A stretch of DNA of 51,764 bases, taken from NCBI GenBank assembly GCA_021298835.1, contig JAJTHG010000047.1, forward strand, positions 1 to 51,764, read 5' to 3'. The notes below the pieces were generated by a model. It was not told where the DNA came from and did no database searches. It saw only the letters and a program-made list of their open reading frames with translations. Of this stretch, positions 42,884 to 50,083 are shown piece after piece. Both the position numbers and the translations under genes were made by a program. The stretch comes from Gemmatimonadota bacterium. GTDB lineage: Bacteria; Gemmatimonadota; Gemmatimonadetes; Gemmatimonadales; Gemmatimonadaceae. Numbering within the stretch: position 1 is the stretch's first letter; every line of letters starts with the position of its first letter.

Positions 42884-43818
42884 CCGGGGCGCCGGCGCGG
42901 CCGCTGGAGCAGCGGATCCTCGCGCAGGCGTACGCGCTGGGGTTCGATCTGGCGGGCATCGCGCGGCTGGGGCCGCCGGACACGCTGGCCTTCTACGACG
43001 CATGGCTCGACGCGGGCCACCACGGCACGATGACCTACATGGCGCGCACGCGCGACCTGCGCGCGGACTCGACGCGGCCGGAAGCGGGGATGCAGACGGC
43101 GGTCGTGGTGGGAATGAACTACGGCGGCACGCAGCCGACGGGCCCGATCGCCCGGTACGCCCGCGGCGCCGACTACCACCGCGTGCTGTGGGACCGGCTC
43201 GACGCGCTGGGCGACGCCGTGCGGGCGGAGAGCGGGACGGCGGCGCGGACGCGGGGCTACGTGGATTCGGGGCCGATCCTCGAGCGGGACCTCGCGCGGC
43301 GCGCGGGGCTCGGGTGGTTCGGGAAGAACACGATGCTGATCTCGCCGGGGCTGGGATCGTTCTTCTTCCTGGGCGTGCTCGTGACGGAGTTGGCGCTTGC
43401 GCCGAGCGAGCCGTTCGACGCCGACCGGTGCGGGACGTGTACGCGGTGTCTGGAAGCGTGTCCGACGGAGGCGTTCACCGGGCCGCGGGTGCTGGATGCG
43501 CGGCGGTGCATCGCGTACCTGACGATCGAGCATCGGGGGGAGTTCACCGCGGAGGAGGCGGCGATGGTGGGGGGGCATGTGTTCGGGTGCGATGTGTGTC
43601 AGGACGTCTGCCCGTGGAACGTGAAGTTCGCGCGGGATGTGACCGAGCCGGCGTTGGCGCCGCGGGCGGAGATCGCGGACGTCACACTTGAAGAATGGGC
43701 CGCGATGGACGAGGCCGAGTGGAAGCGGCGGACGCAGGGGACGGCGATTCGGCGGGCGAAGTGGGAGGGGTTTCGGCGGAATGTGCGAGCCGCCTTGTCG
43801 AAACGAACGGGGGAATAG
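42880..43818 (+). CDS. queG: Epoxyqueuosine reductase QueG
   Basis: A cobalamin- and Fe-S-dependent enzyme making queuosine in tRNA from epoxyqueuosine. It is 312 residues. GYVDSGPILERDLARRAGLGWFGKN is the conserved substrate/B12 region. Two [4Fe-4S] motifs follow: CGTCTRCLEACPTEAF, and CDVCQDVCPWN. The C-terminal tail (EIADVTLEEWAAMDEAEWKR, then RAKWEGFRRNVRAAL) is present. This is the intact copy; three partial copies of its 3' end follow downstream at 44608, 45627 and 48036, marking an insertion hotspot. Confidence 0.95.
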   Translation: MTGAPARPLEQRILAQAYALGFDLAGIARLGPPDTLAFYDAWLDAGHHGTMTYMARTRDLRADSTRPEAGMQTAVVVGMNYGGTQPTGPIARYARGADYHRVLWDRLDALGDAVRAESGTAARTRGYVDSGPILERDLARRAGLGWFGKNTMLISPGLGSFFFLGVLVTELALAPSEPFDADRCGTCTRCLEACPTEAFTGPRVLDARRCIAYLTIEHRGEFTAEEAAMVGGHVFGCDVCQDVCPWNVKFARDVTEPALAPRAEIADVTLEEWAAMDEAEWKRRTQGTAIRRAKWEGFRRNVRAALSKRTGE

Positions 43819-43821
43819 ATT
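43816..43821 (+). promoter_or_regulatory. Candidate -10 for the DUF4160 gene
   Basis: TAGATT, overlapping the queG stop codon, ends 5 nt before the ATG at 43827. Confidence 0.4.
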
Positions 43822-43826
43822 CCGGG

Positions 43827-44066
43827 ATGTCCCCGACCGTCCTCCGTGAAGGTGCGTACCGCCTGTTCTTCTTCTCCCGAGAGGAGCCCCGGATGCACGT
43901 GCACGTCGCACACCCGGACGGCGAAGTGAAGATCTGGATCGAGCCCGAAGTTGCGACCGCCGTGGTCGTCGGACTCGCCCCTCGACAAGTTGCCGAGGCA
44001 GAGGACATCGTTCGTCGTCACCTACCGGAGGTTCGCGATGCCTGGGTCCGTCACTTCGGTCGCTGA
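43827..44066 (+). CDS. DUF4160 protein
   Basis: A 79-residue DUF4160 protein: SPTVLREGAYRLFFFSREEP, then the family's HVHV motif (MHVHVAHPDGEVKIWIEP), then a helical end. DUF4160 genes usually sit beside DUF2442 genes, as here, and the pair behaves like an accessory, toxin-antitoxin-like module in many genomes, though a toxin activity is not established to my knowledge. The next gene overlaps by 29 bp. It starts only 8 nt after queG and is the first cargo of the island. Confidence 0.8.
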   Translation: MSPTVLREGAYRLFFFSREEPRMHVHVAHPDGEVKIWIEPEVATAVVVGLAPRQVAEAEDIVRRHLPEVRDAWVRHFGR

Positions 44067-44334
44067 AGTCACCAACGTGTCCCGGCACGGCTTCTGGCTG
44101 TTGCTCGGCGCGGAAGAGCTGCACGTCGCATTCAGCGAGTTCCCGTGGTTCCGCGCGGCGACCATTGAGCAGATCACGACTGTCGAGTGGCCCACGCCGG
44201 ACCATCTCTATTGGCCGCTGCTCGACGTGGATCTATCGGTGAGCTCGATCCGAGAGCCGACGGCGTACCCCCTGATGTCAAAGGCCCCCCAGTCGCCTGA
44301 GGGCGGTCGCGACCCAGAACCCCTCGGCTTGTGA
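44038..44334 (+). CDS. DUF2442 protein
   Basis: A 98-residue DUF2442 protein. The core (VAEVTNVSRHGFWLLLGAEELHVAFSEFPWF) and HLYWPLLDVDLSVSSI match the family. The ATG at 44038 has a good ribosome-binding site, GGAGG 7 nt upstream, and overlaps the DUF4160 gene by 29 bp, so the pair is co-translated. The last ~20 residues, after the family's usual end, are Pro/Ser-rich and may be new sequence read through into the island. Confidence 0.8.
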   Translation: MPGSVTSVAEVTNVSRHGFWLLLGAEELHVAFSEFPWFRAATIEQITTVEWPTPDHLYWPLLDVDLSVSSIREPTAYPLMSKAPQSPEGGRDPEPLGL

Positions 44335-44607
44335 TCGATCCGGCTGAACCTGCAGCTCTGATGCGCGGCATGACTGCGATGCGCACCTTCGGCGACTGGG
44401 TAGCCGACGGTGCCGTCCCGCCCGCGCCCGCGCACGTGGGTACCGTTTTCCCACTGTCCGAGGCACGACCGGCAGAGTGGCCGGAGTGGGCACCATGGGT
44501 CCCCATGGCGCGTCACGCGGCCAACACCGAGATGCGCGAAGTCGTGTTCGGCCAAGGGCGCGACGCCCGCGGCGCCTCCCGCACAGTGGGTGCGCTGGTG
44601 CGGCCCT
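44335..44607. other. Cargo-like stretch without a recognised gene
   Basis: Open frames occur on both strands but none has a recognised motif. A short inverted repeat, CCATGGG/CCCATGG, lies near 44500. The stretch ends where the first partial queG 3' copy begins. Confidence 0.4.
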
Positions 44608-44743
44608 GAGATCAGTGACGTCTCGCTCGACGAGTGGGCCGCGATGGATGAGGCCGAGTGGAAGCGTCGGGCGCAGAGGACGGCGCTGCGGCGGGCGAAG
44701 TGGGAGGGGTGTCGGCGAAACGTCGAGGCCGCGCGGTCGAGGA
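44608..44743 (+). pseudogene. Partial queG 3' end, copy 1
   Basis: Encodes EISDVSLDEWAAMDEAEWKR, then RALRRAKWEG-like text, closely matching the C-terminal tail of QueG but without any of the catalytic part. About four fifths of the bases agree with the intact gene. It has no start codon or promoter and is a displaced gene end, not a gene. Confidence 0.8.
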
Positions 44744-44792
44744 GTGCCAAGCAGCAACCGGCAGCAGCATCTCCCGCCTCGCTGTACACCGC

Positions 44793-45140
44793 CTACGGGC
44801 GCAACATGCGTTCCTTGGTCGCGAGGGCGCGCGCACGACGGACGCCCGCAACCGTAAGCACGCCCACGACGCCCAGCGTCAACGCCATCTGCACATCATC
44901 GCGCGCGAGCAGCACGCCCAACGGACTGCTCCGCCCGGAGTTGAACCCGGCGATCGCGAGCAGTGCACCGCCGGCAACTCCGAGGCGTCCGACGAAACGG
45001 TTGGCGGCGAACCACACGGCGCGAGACGAACACGCGGCGCTCGTGCGAAGCCCGTACACCGGGTTCGGTGGAATGCGCGAAAGCGCAAGCGGTACGGAGA
45101 GCACTACAAGCACGAGGCCGACGAGCAGCAGCACGTTCAT
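44793..45140 (-). CDS. SdpI-family-like small membrane protein
   Basis: A 115-residue membrane protein. A first hydrophobic segment (VLLLVGLVLVVLSVPLAL) is followed by the SdpI-type motif IPPNPVYGLRTSAA and WFAANRFVGRLG. Two further hydrophobic stretches come next (GGALLAIAGF, VQMALTLGVVGVLTVAG). SdpI proteins give immunity to a secreted toxin in Bacillus; here the toxin gene is absent, so the role is unknown. GGAGG lies about 9 nt before the ATG at 45140. The nucleotidyltransferase gene lies 75 nt upstream in the same direction. Confidence 0.72.
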   Translation of the reverse strand: MNVLLLVGLVLVVLSVPLALSRIPPNPVYGLRTSAACSSRAVWFAANRFVGRLGVAGGALLAIAGFNSGRSSPLGVLLARDDVQMALTLGVVGVLTVAGVRRARALATKERMLRP

Positions 45141-45214
45141 CTTCGAATCCTCCGCAATGGCTTTCGCCGCTTCGACCATGTGCTGGCATCCGCTCGAGTG
45201 CGATCGCCCGTGCG

Positions 45215-45505
45215 TCAGACATCGACGGCGTCTCGCAGCACAGCTGTTCGGAACGGCTCCTTGAGACCGGTCTCCGGCACCACGTCAACCGGGCAACCCA
45301 GGATCACCTCACGATCCACCTCGAGGCGAGCGAGATCCATGAGCGTGCCGCCCGGCGCCAGCGAGACGATGAGGTCAATGTCACTACCGATACGAACATC
45401 ACCCCGGGCGACCGATCCGAACAGGCGGACCCGCCCGATCCGATGCGCCGCGGCGGCACGACGAATGTCGTGGCGATGCGCGAGGACGGTGCCGCGTAGA
45501 GACAT
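45215..45505 (-). CDS. MNT-type nucleotidyltransferase (antitoxin-like)
   Basis: A 96-residue minimal nucleotidyltransferase. The GSx10DxD motif is complete (LFGSVARGDVRIGSDIDLIV), which is the active site for nucleotide transfer. MNT proteins are usually antitoxins to a HEPN RNase, which they inactivate by AMPylation. The HEPN gene normally follows directly, but here a SdpI-like gene does, so the MNT is orphan. An inverted repeat (GAGACAT ... ATGTCTC, 45499-45523) overlaps its start codon and fits autoregulation. Confidence 0.85.
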   Translation of the reverse strand: MSLRGTVLAHRHDIRRAAAAHRIGRVRLFGSVARGDVRIGSDIDLIVSLAPGGTLMDLARLEVDREVILGCPVDVVPETGLKEPFRTAVLRDAVDV

Positions 45506-45523
45506 TTGTAGAGTCTATGTCTC
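45499..45523. promoter_or_regulatory. Operator-like inverted repeat over the MNT start
   Basis: Perfect 7-bp arms GAGACAT (45499-45505) and ATGTCTC (45517-45523) with an 11-nt spacer. The left arm contains the start codon of the MNT gene. Confidence 0.5.
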
Positions 45524-45615
45524 AAGCCGTCGGCGGGACAATCGCGCCGGCGCTGACCGCGAATGCGGAGACGGCTCGCACCGTTCGACCAACGCCACGA
45601 GAAATCGGGTATCCC

Positions 45616-45639
45616 GGCACACCTCCCAGGAGGTGTGCC
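45616..45639. repeat. Palindrome at the junction with queG copy 2
   Basis: GGCACACCTCC, then CA, then GGAGGTGTGCC: perfect 11-bp arms. The right arm is queG sequence (coding QEVCP), and the left arm is its inverted copy. The palindrome lies at the left edge of the homology, so it is probably a scar of how the copy arose. Confidence 0.75.
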
Positions 45640-45854
45640 CGTGGAACGTGAAGTTCGCGCGGGATGTCACCGAGCCGGCGCTGGCACCGCGGGCGGAGAT
45701 CGCGGACGTCACACTCGACGAGTGGGCCGCGATGGACGAGGCCGAGTGGAAGGCGCGGACGCAGGGGACGGCGATTCGGCGGGCGAAGCGGGACGGATTC
45801 GTGAGGAATGCGCGTGCGGCGAACGCGAGCCACGAACGGGACGGCGGCACCTGA
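45627..45854 (+). pseudogene. Partial queG 3' end, copy 2
   Basis: The longest displaced copy. It starts inside the second Fe-S motif (QEVCPWNVKFARDVTEPALA) and runs to its own stop, with about 8 mismatches in the first 150 bases against the intact gene, then diverging (RDGFVRNARAANASHERDGGT). It lacks the catalytic domains, start codon and promoter. It marks the far boundary of the interval with the SdpI-like and MNT genes. Confidence 0.88.
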
Positions 45855-45896
45855 GCGGGGAACGCGCTCGCTGCACACCTATGCGCCCCCGCTCAG
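45851..45896. terminator. Hairpin at the end of queG copy 2
   Basis: Perfect 10-bp arms CTGAGCGGGG and CCCCGCTCAG with a 26-nt loop. The stop codon of the queG copy lies in the left arm. It faces the convergent lipoprotein pseudogene. Confidence 0.55.
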
Positions 45897-45900
45897 CGAA

Positions 45901-47932
45901 TCAATTCGCGCAGGCCCCAGCGCTGGGCGCCTTCACGTCAACCTGATTGCCGCTCACGAAGAGCCGAACCGTACCCCGCGCGACGGTCGAGAAGATCGTC
46001 TCACTGAACTCGGCGCCCGACGGGCGTGGAGGCAGCGAAAGGGTCCCACGCTCGGCCGTGCCATACACGTCCCACGTCGCCGTCACGTGATAGTCGGAGC
46101 GGTTCCGGACGCGGAAGCGCGTGCCACACAGCGCAGTGAGCTGGTACGGCCGCGGCGCGCCGGCGTCGGTGCGCTGGATGATCAAGCGGGCCGAGGGCGA
46201 CGGGTCAGCGAGCATGACGAAGCGATAGCTCTGGCCTGCAATACCCTGCCAGATGAACACATTGCGCCTTCTCGCGGGATGCGTGCCGAAATCGAACCCC
46301 AGCGTCATCGGGCCGGAGTTGATCGCTCGAACGTCCAGGGTGAACGTAGCGGTGCCGGACGCAAACAGTGTAATGGAGACGGACGTGCGCTCGGGGGCGT
46401 TGTTCCCTCCGAGGGTGTCTGTCAGCTCTCCCTGCTCAAGGTAGGGATCGAAACCAGCACCGGGTATTTCGGCCAATACTGCAGCGGTGGGATCGAGACG
46501 ACCCACGCGCCGACCTAGAGCGTCGGTCAAGAGTCCCGTACCACCGCCAACCACAACGGTCATGGGCAGTGAGTCCGCGAGCAGAGCCAATGCGGCGTCC
46601 GATTCGGCATCTCCCCCTCGTATCTGCTGGGGTGCAGGCGAAGGCACGGACGACCGCTGCATGTATCCTCTCACCCATACAGGCCGCTCGATCGCATAGC
46701 GAGCCAGACTATCGCGACGCCCCCGATATCCGGGATCCGAAATGACGAAGTCGCGCCAAGTCGTACTCTCTGTCACCACACGAGGTGCGCCCGTGATCAC
46801 GACGGAGTGAGGCCCACGGCTCCCAGTGAAGTTCTTGACAGTGGCGATGCCGGGGACTCCTTCACAGACCATGCGCGCTGCCTCTTGCTTCGAGCGCAGT
46901 GGATCCAACTGCCCCTCAATCGCCGCAAGCTTCACGAACCGCAGTGCGCCGCCTGAGAAGACATTGGCGGCGTCACCATGAACGAGGGTACCCTCGGGAG
47001 TGAACCCGCCACCCGTGACCAACGCGCTGTTCAGTGTCGGCGGGTCAACCGGCTGTCCAGCGTGCGTGAACGTGATTGCGAGCGACGTAAGCACACAGCC
47101 GATCGAGCCGATCGTGTCCTTGGCCGCTCGCCGCGAATCGAGCCGCAGGCCCTTCCATCGGTCATCCGTCTGCTTGTAGTTGGTCACCGGTACCTCGCAC
47201 ACATCAGGGTTCGGCTCCGTCTCCCACTCCACGAGGCTCCAGATCCGGTGCAACGGATTCCCCGCCATGTTCCGCGGCAGGAGGTTGTTCCACGTGCCCG
47301 TCGGGCGGCCACTGAACGCCCCCCAGATGCTCAGCGCCGTCTCGTTCGCATTGTTCGGCTCGCCCGGCGCCCACGCGGTGTAGCTCCATGATTCTCCACT
47401 CGTCCAGCGCCACGCTCCGGGATCATTCCCGGCATCCTCGGGAGCCGTAGCCCCCAGCCAGTAGGCGTCCAGTGGGGCGTCGCTCGGCGTCGGTCGGCGT
47501 CGGTTGCGCCAGGTTCGCCAGCACCGTCCCCGTCACGAACGCGAGTTCCGCCGGCGACGTCAAGCTCGCCAGGCGCGCGGACGCGCCCGTGAGTGCCGGC
47601 AGACCGGCCACGGCTGGCGCGGCTTGCTCGTAGTACAGCTTCTGGTCGAGCACCGCGTACCAGTGCCCGTTACCCATGGTCCACTGGACACAGCGCCGCA
47701 CGCGACCTTGCAGGGCCGGGGGGCATGTCGTGTCGGGCAGCACGTTCGCGTACGAGCCGGGCTCCGGTCCGGCCCCCGGGCGGATCATCGGCGGCGCGAC
47801 ATCGCGCAACGCGGTGTCGCCGACACTCGCGACCACGCTGGACTGTGGTTACACCGCCGTGCGTCGCTCGCACGCCGCCGCCGAGATCACCACGCTCGTG
47901 CCCACCAGCCACCACCGCACGCAACCGCGCAT
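45901..47932 (-). pseudogene. C-type-lectin / C39-peptidase-like lipoprotein, frame broken
   Basis: Joined across two lesions, the gene encodes: a lipoprotein signal from ATG 47932 (MRGCVRWWLVGTSVVISAAAC); a C-type-lectin-like domain (GNGHWYAVLDQKLYYEQAAP, AYWLGATAPEDAG, TAWAPGEPNN, WNNLLPRN, IWSLVEWE); then a C39-like papain-fold domain (NYKQTDDRWKG, IGSIGCVLTSLA with the Cys, GPHSVVITG with the His, FVISDPGY with the Asp); then a beta-rich C-terminus. A TAA at 47851-47849 interrupts it after the lipobox, and a 10-bp tandem duplication (47484-47503) shifts the frame in the lectin domain. From ATG 47268 the C39 part alone reads for 455 residues. GC is visibly lower than the backbone. Confidence 0.78.
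47484..47503 (-). repeat. 10-bp tandem repeat that breaks the lectin frame
   Basis: TCGGCGTCGG occurs twice in a row. Removing one unit joins the upstream and downstream frames exactly and gives a continuous lectin domain (QPTPSDAPLDAYWLGAT). Confidence 0.85.
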
Positions 47933-47961
47933 CGCCGAGCTCCACTGAGGGTTCGGTTGCG

Positions 47962-47993
47962 ACGATACGCTCCCCCCCCCCTCTCATCCGCAA
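47962..47993 (-). promoter_or_regulatory. Promoter with a ten-base G tract in the spacer
   Basis: Minus strand TTGCGG (47993-47988), then a 20-nt spacer containing ten G (47981-47972), then TATCGT (47967-47962), then GGAG and ATG 47932. The spacer is about 3 nt too long, so loss of G residues would bring it to 17. Confidence 0.45.
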
Positions 47994-48035
47994 GAACGTC
48001 GGCCGAGTCGTTACGCGTGAAGTGATGTGAGTCAC

Positions 48036-48166
48036 AGCTCCGATGTGACTGCTGAGGAGTGGGCTGCGGAATACGCGTACGACTGGAATCGGCTCGCGCA
48101 GAGGACGGCGCCACGCCGTGTGCAGCGGGAGGTATTTCGGCGACGTGTGGCCGTCGCACGGTCCAA
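48036..48166 (+). pseudogene. Diverged queG 3' end, copy 3
   Basis: Encodes SSDVTAEEWAAEYAYDWNRL, then AQRTAPRRVQREVFRRR, in the same order as the QueG tail (ADVTLEEWAAMDEAEWKR, then RRAKWEGFRRN). It is far more diverged, about 60 percent of bases. It shares GCGCAGAGGACGGCG with copy 1. It may be the oldest insertion scar. Its start lies just beyond the lipoprotein promoter. Confidence 0.6.
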
Positions 48167-48374
48167 CGCCGCGCCGCCCCGGCACTCCCGACGTCAGCGA
48201 CTGTCGTCGGCCAGTTCGACGAGAGTTTCGCCAGCCGTAATCGCGCTCCGGGGCTTTCGCATTGGCCTGGACGAGGAGGCTGACGGGGTGAGGTCGATCT
48301 ACTTCGGGCGCATCTTGCTGGCGAAGCTCGACGAGCGGGATTACCTCATCCGGGAGTGACTCGGCACGCAAACC
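48167..48374. other. Remnant sequence without a recognised gene
   Basis: An open frame continues from queG copy 3 (…GFRIGLDEEADGVRSIYFGRILL) to a stop at 48359, but no family is recognised. Confidence 0.4.
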
Positions 48375-48423
48375 AAGTGTTTCCCATGTCTCCGGTTAGA
48401 AGTGTCACCGATGTCCCCGGCTG
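48375..48423. repeat. Two imperfect 25-bp direct repeats, IS-end-like
   Basis: AAGTGT(T/C)(T/A)CC(C/G)ATGTC(T/C)CCGG occurs at 48375 and again at 48400. Tandem short repeats of this type occur at the ends of IS21/IS481-like elements, so this is probably a truncated IS terminus. No matching transposase is present. Confidence 0.45.
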
Positions 48424-48529
48424 TTCAACGACCGGACAGTGCGTCGGAATGGCCCCTCGCGCAATGACACGGTGACGAACTGCGCCCGAGTTGACTGTAT
48501 GCTCGGCGCTCCCCGGTCCCGGAGCGCGC

Positions 48530-49030
48530 ATGCCCGAGGCGGTACCGGCGGCGCGCGGCGTCCACAAACCCCGGCGCCCCCAGGCGTCGCCGCTGTTTCG
48601 GTTGGGGTCCGATCCTCTGCATCGCTTTCAGACGGTCCACGACGAGCGATTCGCACGCGAGTACGGCCCGTGGCGCCCCATGGTCGCGCAGGGCGCCGAG
48701 ACGTTGCTCGCGTGTGGCGTGTTGGAGCACGGCTTCGCCCGCATCCGCTGCGACGCCTGCACGCACGAGTACCTGCTCGCGTTCCCCCGTAAGTGCCGGT
48801 ACTTCTGCCCCAGTTGCCACGCGAAGCGGCTGGCCATGTGATCCCGCGCGACTGACGGAGGCGTTCCGCCGCGCCGTGCTCCGGCTGTTCGGCCGCCTGG
48901 AGCTCTTCGACGAGAACCAAGCCACCGGCATGCTTACCTGGCCGCACTCGGGGTTTCACGTCCATACGGCCGTGGGGATGCCCGAGGACGATCGCGCGTT
49001 CGTGACGCGCCTGCGGCCCACCCCGGCACT
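48530..49030 (+). pseudogene. IS91-family transposase remnant
   Basis: The N-terminal zinc-binding part is readable from ATG 48530: HDERFAREYGPWRP, LLACGVLEHGFARIRCDACT, LLAFPRKCRYFCPSCHAKRL, matching IS91-type HUH transposases. A stop at 48839-48841 follows; then a later segment of the same protein resumes (LTEAFRRAVLRLFGRLELFD, TGMLTWPHSGFHVHTAV), showing an internal deletion of the catalytic middle. The remnant ends at 49030, exactly where the 94-bp repeat begins. The element is dead. Confidence 0.75.
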
Positions 49031-49124
49031 CGGCGCCCGCCATCGACGCGCATCCCCGCGAGCCGGCGTGCGCCTCGTATCCTCGGTGGATACCCGACCT
49101 ACCCCGATTGGAACTCCGATCGCC
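49031..49124. repeat. 94-bp direct repeat, left copy
   Basis: Matches 51481-51574 with three mismatches (83 bp with one mismatch, then 11 more with two). It carries a GTATCC/GGATAC hairpin. Its left part is a piece of the serine-hydrolase gene whose larger fragment lies next to the right copy. Confidence 0.92.
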
Positions 49125-49400
49125 GTCGTCCTCCCTGGGACGCGCGTGGCAGCAGCGGTGGAGGGTGACGAGCGCTGGCAGGACAGCGGGGCCGCTGCGC
49201 TGCAAGATGTGATGGCGTCAACGAAGGGCACCGTCTGGGCCTACGCTGATCTCGAGCGCGCAACGCTGTCCGCAGCGCAAGGTCATCATCGAGCACGGGC
49301 CGGCTGGATTGCGGCGCTGAGTTCTCCCGGGCCGCGAGCTGTCGGAGGTCCAAACCCATATGCCTCGAATGTGACCCCATTCTCGGGGATCGTCACCTCC
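49125..49400. other. Stretch without a recognised gene
   Basis: Open in the frame of the TPR fragment but without recognisable protein motifs. Probably noncoding debris joined to the TPR fragment. Confidence 0.35.
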
Positions 49401-50033
49401 GCCGTGCATCAGGGGGTGTCCTTGCGTGGGATCGGCGAGCTGGAGAGCTGGCGCCGCGCGCATCCGGCGGGGAATACGCCGACGCTGGACCGCTGGGAGC
49501 CCGAACTGGCGATCGCCTATGCCCAACTCGGCCGCCCCGACCTCGCCCGTCCGTTGCTCGCGGGCTTCCTGAAGGGACTCGACGCCGGTGAGCGGATCAA
49601 TGCCTGGGGCCGGTGGCAGATCGCCACGGGCGAGATCGCCCTGGCGGAGGGGCGGACGACCGAGGCGATCGCGGCGTTCCGGCTCGCCGCCGACGCCGAC
49701 TCCGGTCGGGTGGAGCCGGCGTGGACCGGGGGCGTGACAGCGGCGCTCGCACGGGCGTTCGACAAGGCCGGGCGGGCCGACAGCGCGGCGGCCTACTTCC
49801 GGCCGATCGCGGACCAGCGCCTCGGCTTCGAGAACCTTCCCCTCACCCTCCCCATCGCCCTCCGCCGGCTGGGCGAGCTGGCCGAGCAGCGCGGCGACCT
49901 CGCCGACGCGATCCGGCGCTACCGCGCCTTCGCGTACCTCTGGCGGAACGCCGACCCGGAGCTGCAGCCGCAGGTGGCCGAGATCCGTGCGCGGCTCGCC
50001 CGGCTCGAGGCCCGCGAGGCGCGGAGCCGGTAG
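49212..50033 (+). pseudogene. TPR-repeat protein fragment (3' end of a larger gene)
   Basis: From about 49410 the frame encodes tetratricopeptide-like helices (WEPELAIAYAQLGRPDLARP, QIATGEIALAEGRTTEAIAA, VTAALARAFDKAGRADSAAA, RLGELAEQRGDLADAIRRYR) ending in AYLWRNADPELQPQVAEIRA. That ending resembles the C-termini of large Ser/Thr kinase-TPR proteins of this phylum. No kinase or signal sequence precedes it. The first ~65 codons after ATG 49212 look unrelated, so the piece is probably a truncated 3' end rather than a functional gene. Confidence 0.6.
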
Positions 50034-50048
50034 CACGCAACCGAGAGA

Positions 50049-50077
50049 TGGACTAAGTAGCTACCAGTAGCTACTAT
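50049..50077 (+). promoter_or_regulatory. Promoter and operator of the phd-vapC operon
   Basis: TGGACT (50049-50054), 17-nt spacer, TACTAT (50072-50077), ending 6 nt before ATG 50084. Two self-palindromes GTAGCTAC (50057-50064 and 50067-50074) are separated by CA, and the second overlaps the -10. This is a typical autoregulation site for an antitoxin. Confidence 0.7.
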
Positions 50078-50083
50078 TGTGGC

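Noticed and set aside
44331..44609. 92-residue plus-strand frame after DUF2442
   Set aside because: No motif, no promoter or ribosome-binding site; left as unassigned sequence.
48491..48529. Promoter TTGACT/TATGCT near 48490-48500
   Set aside because: The two boxes are only one base apart, so they cannot be a -35/-10 pair.
48714..49211. Single long frame joining the IS91 remnant to the TPR fragment
   Set aside because: It crosses the 94-bp repeat and the IS remnant, so it is a chance in-frame join, not one gene.
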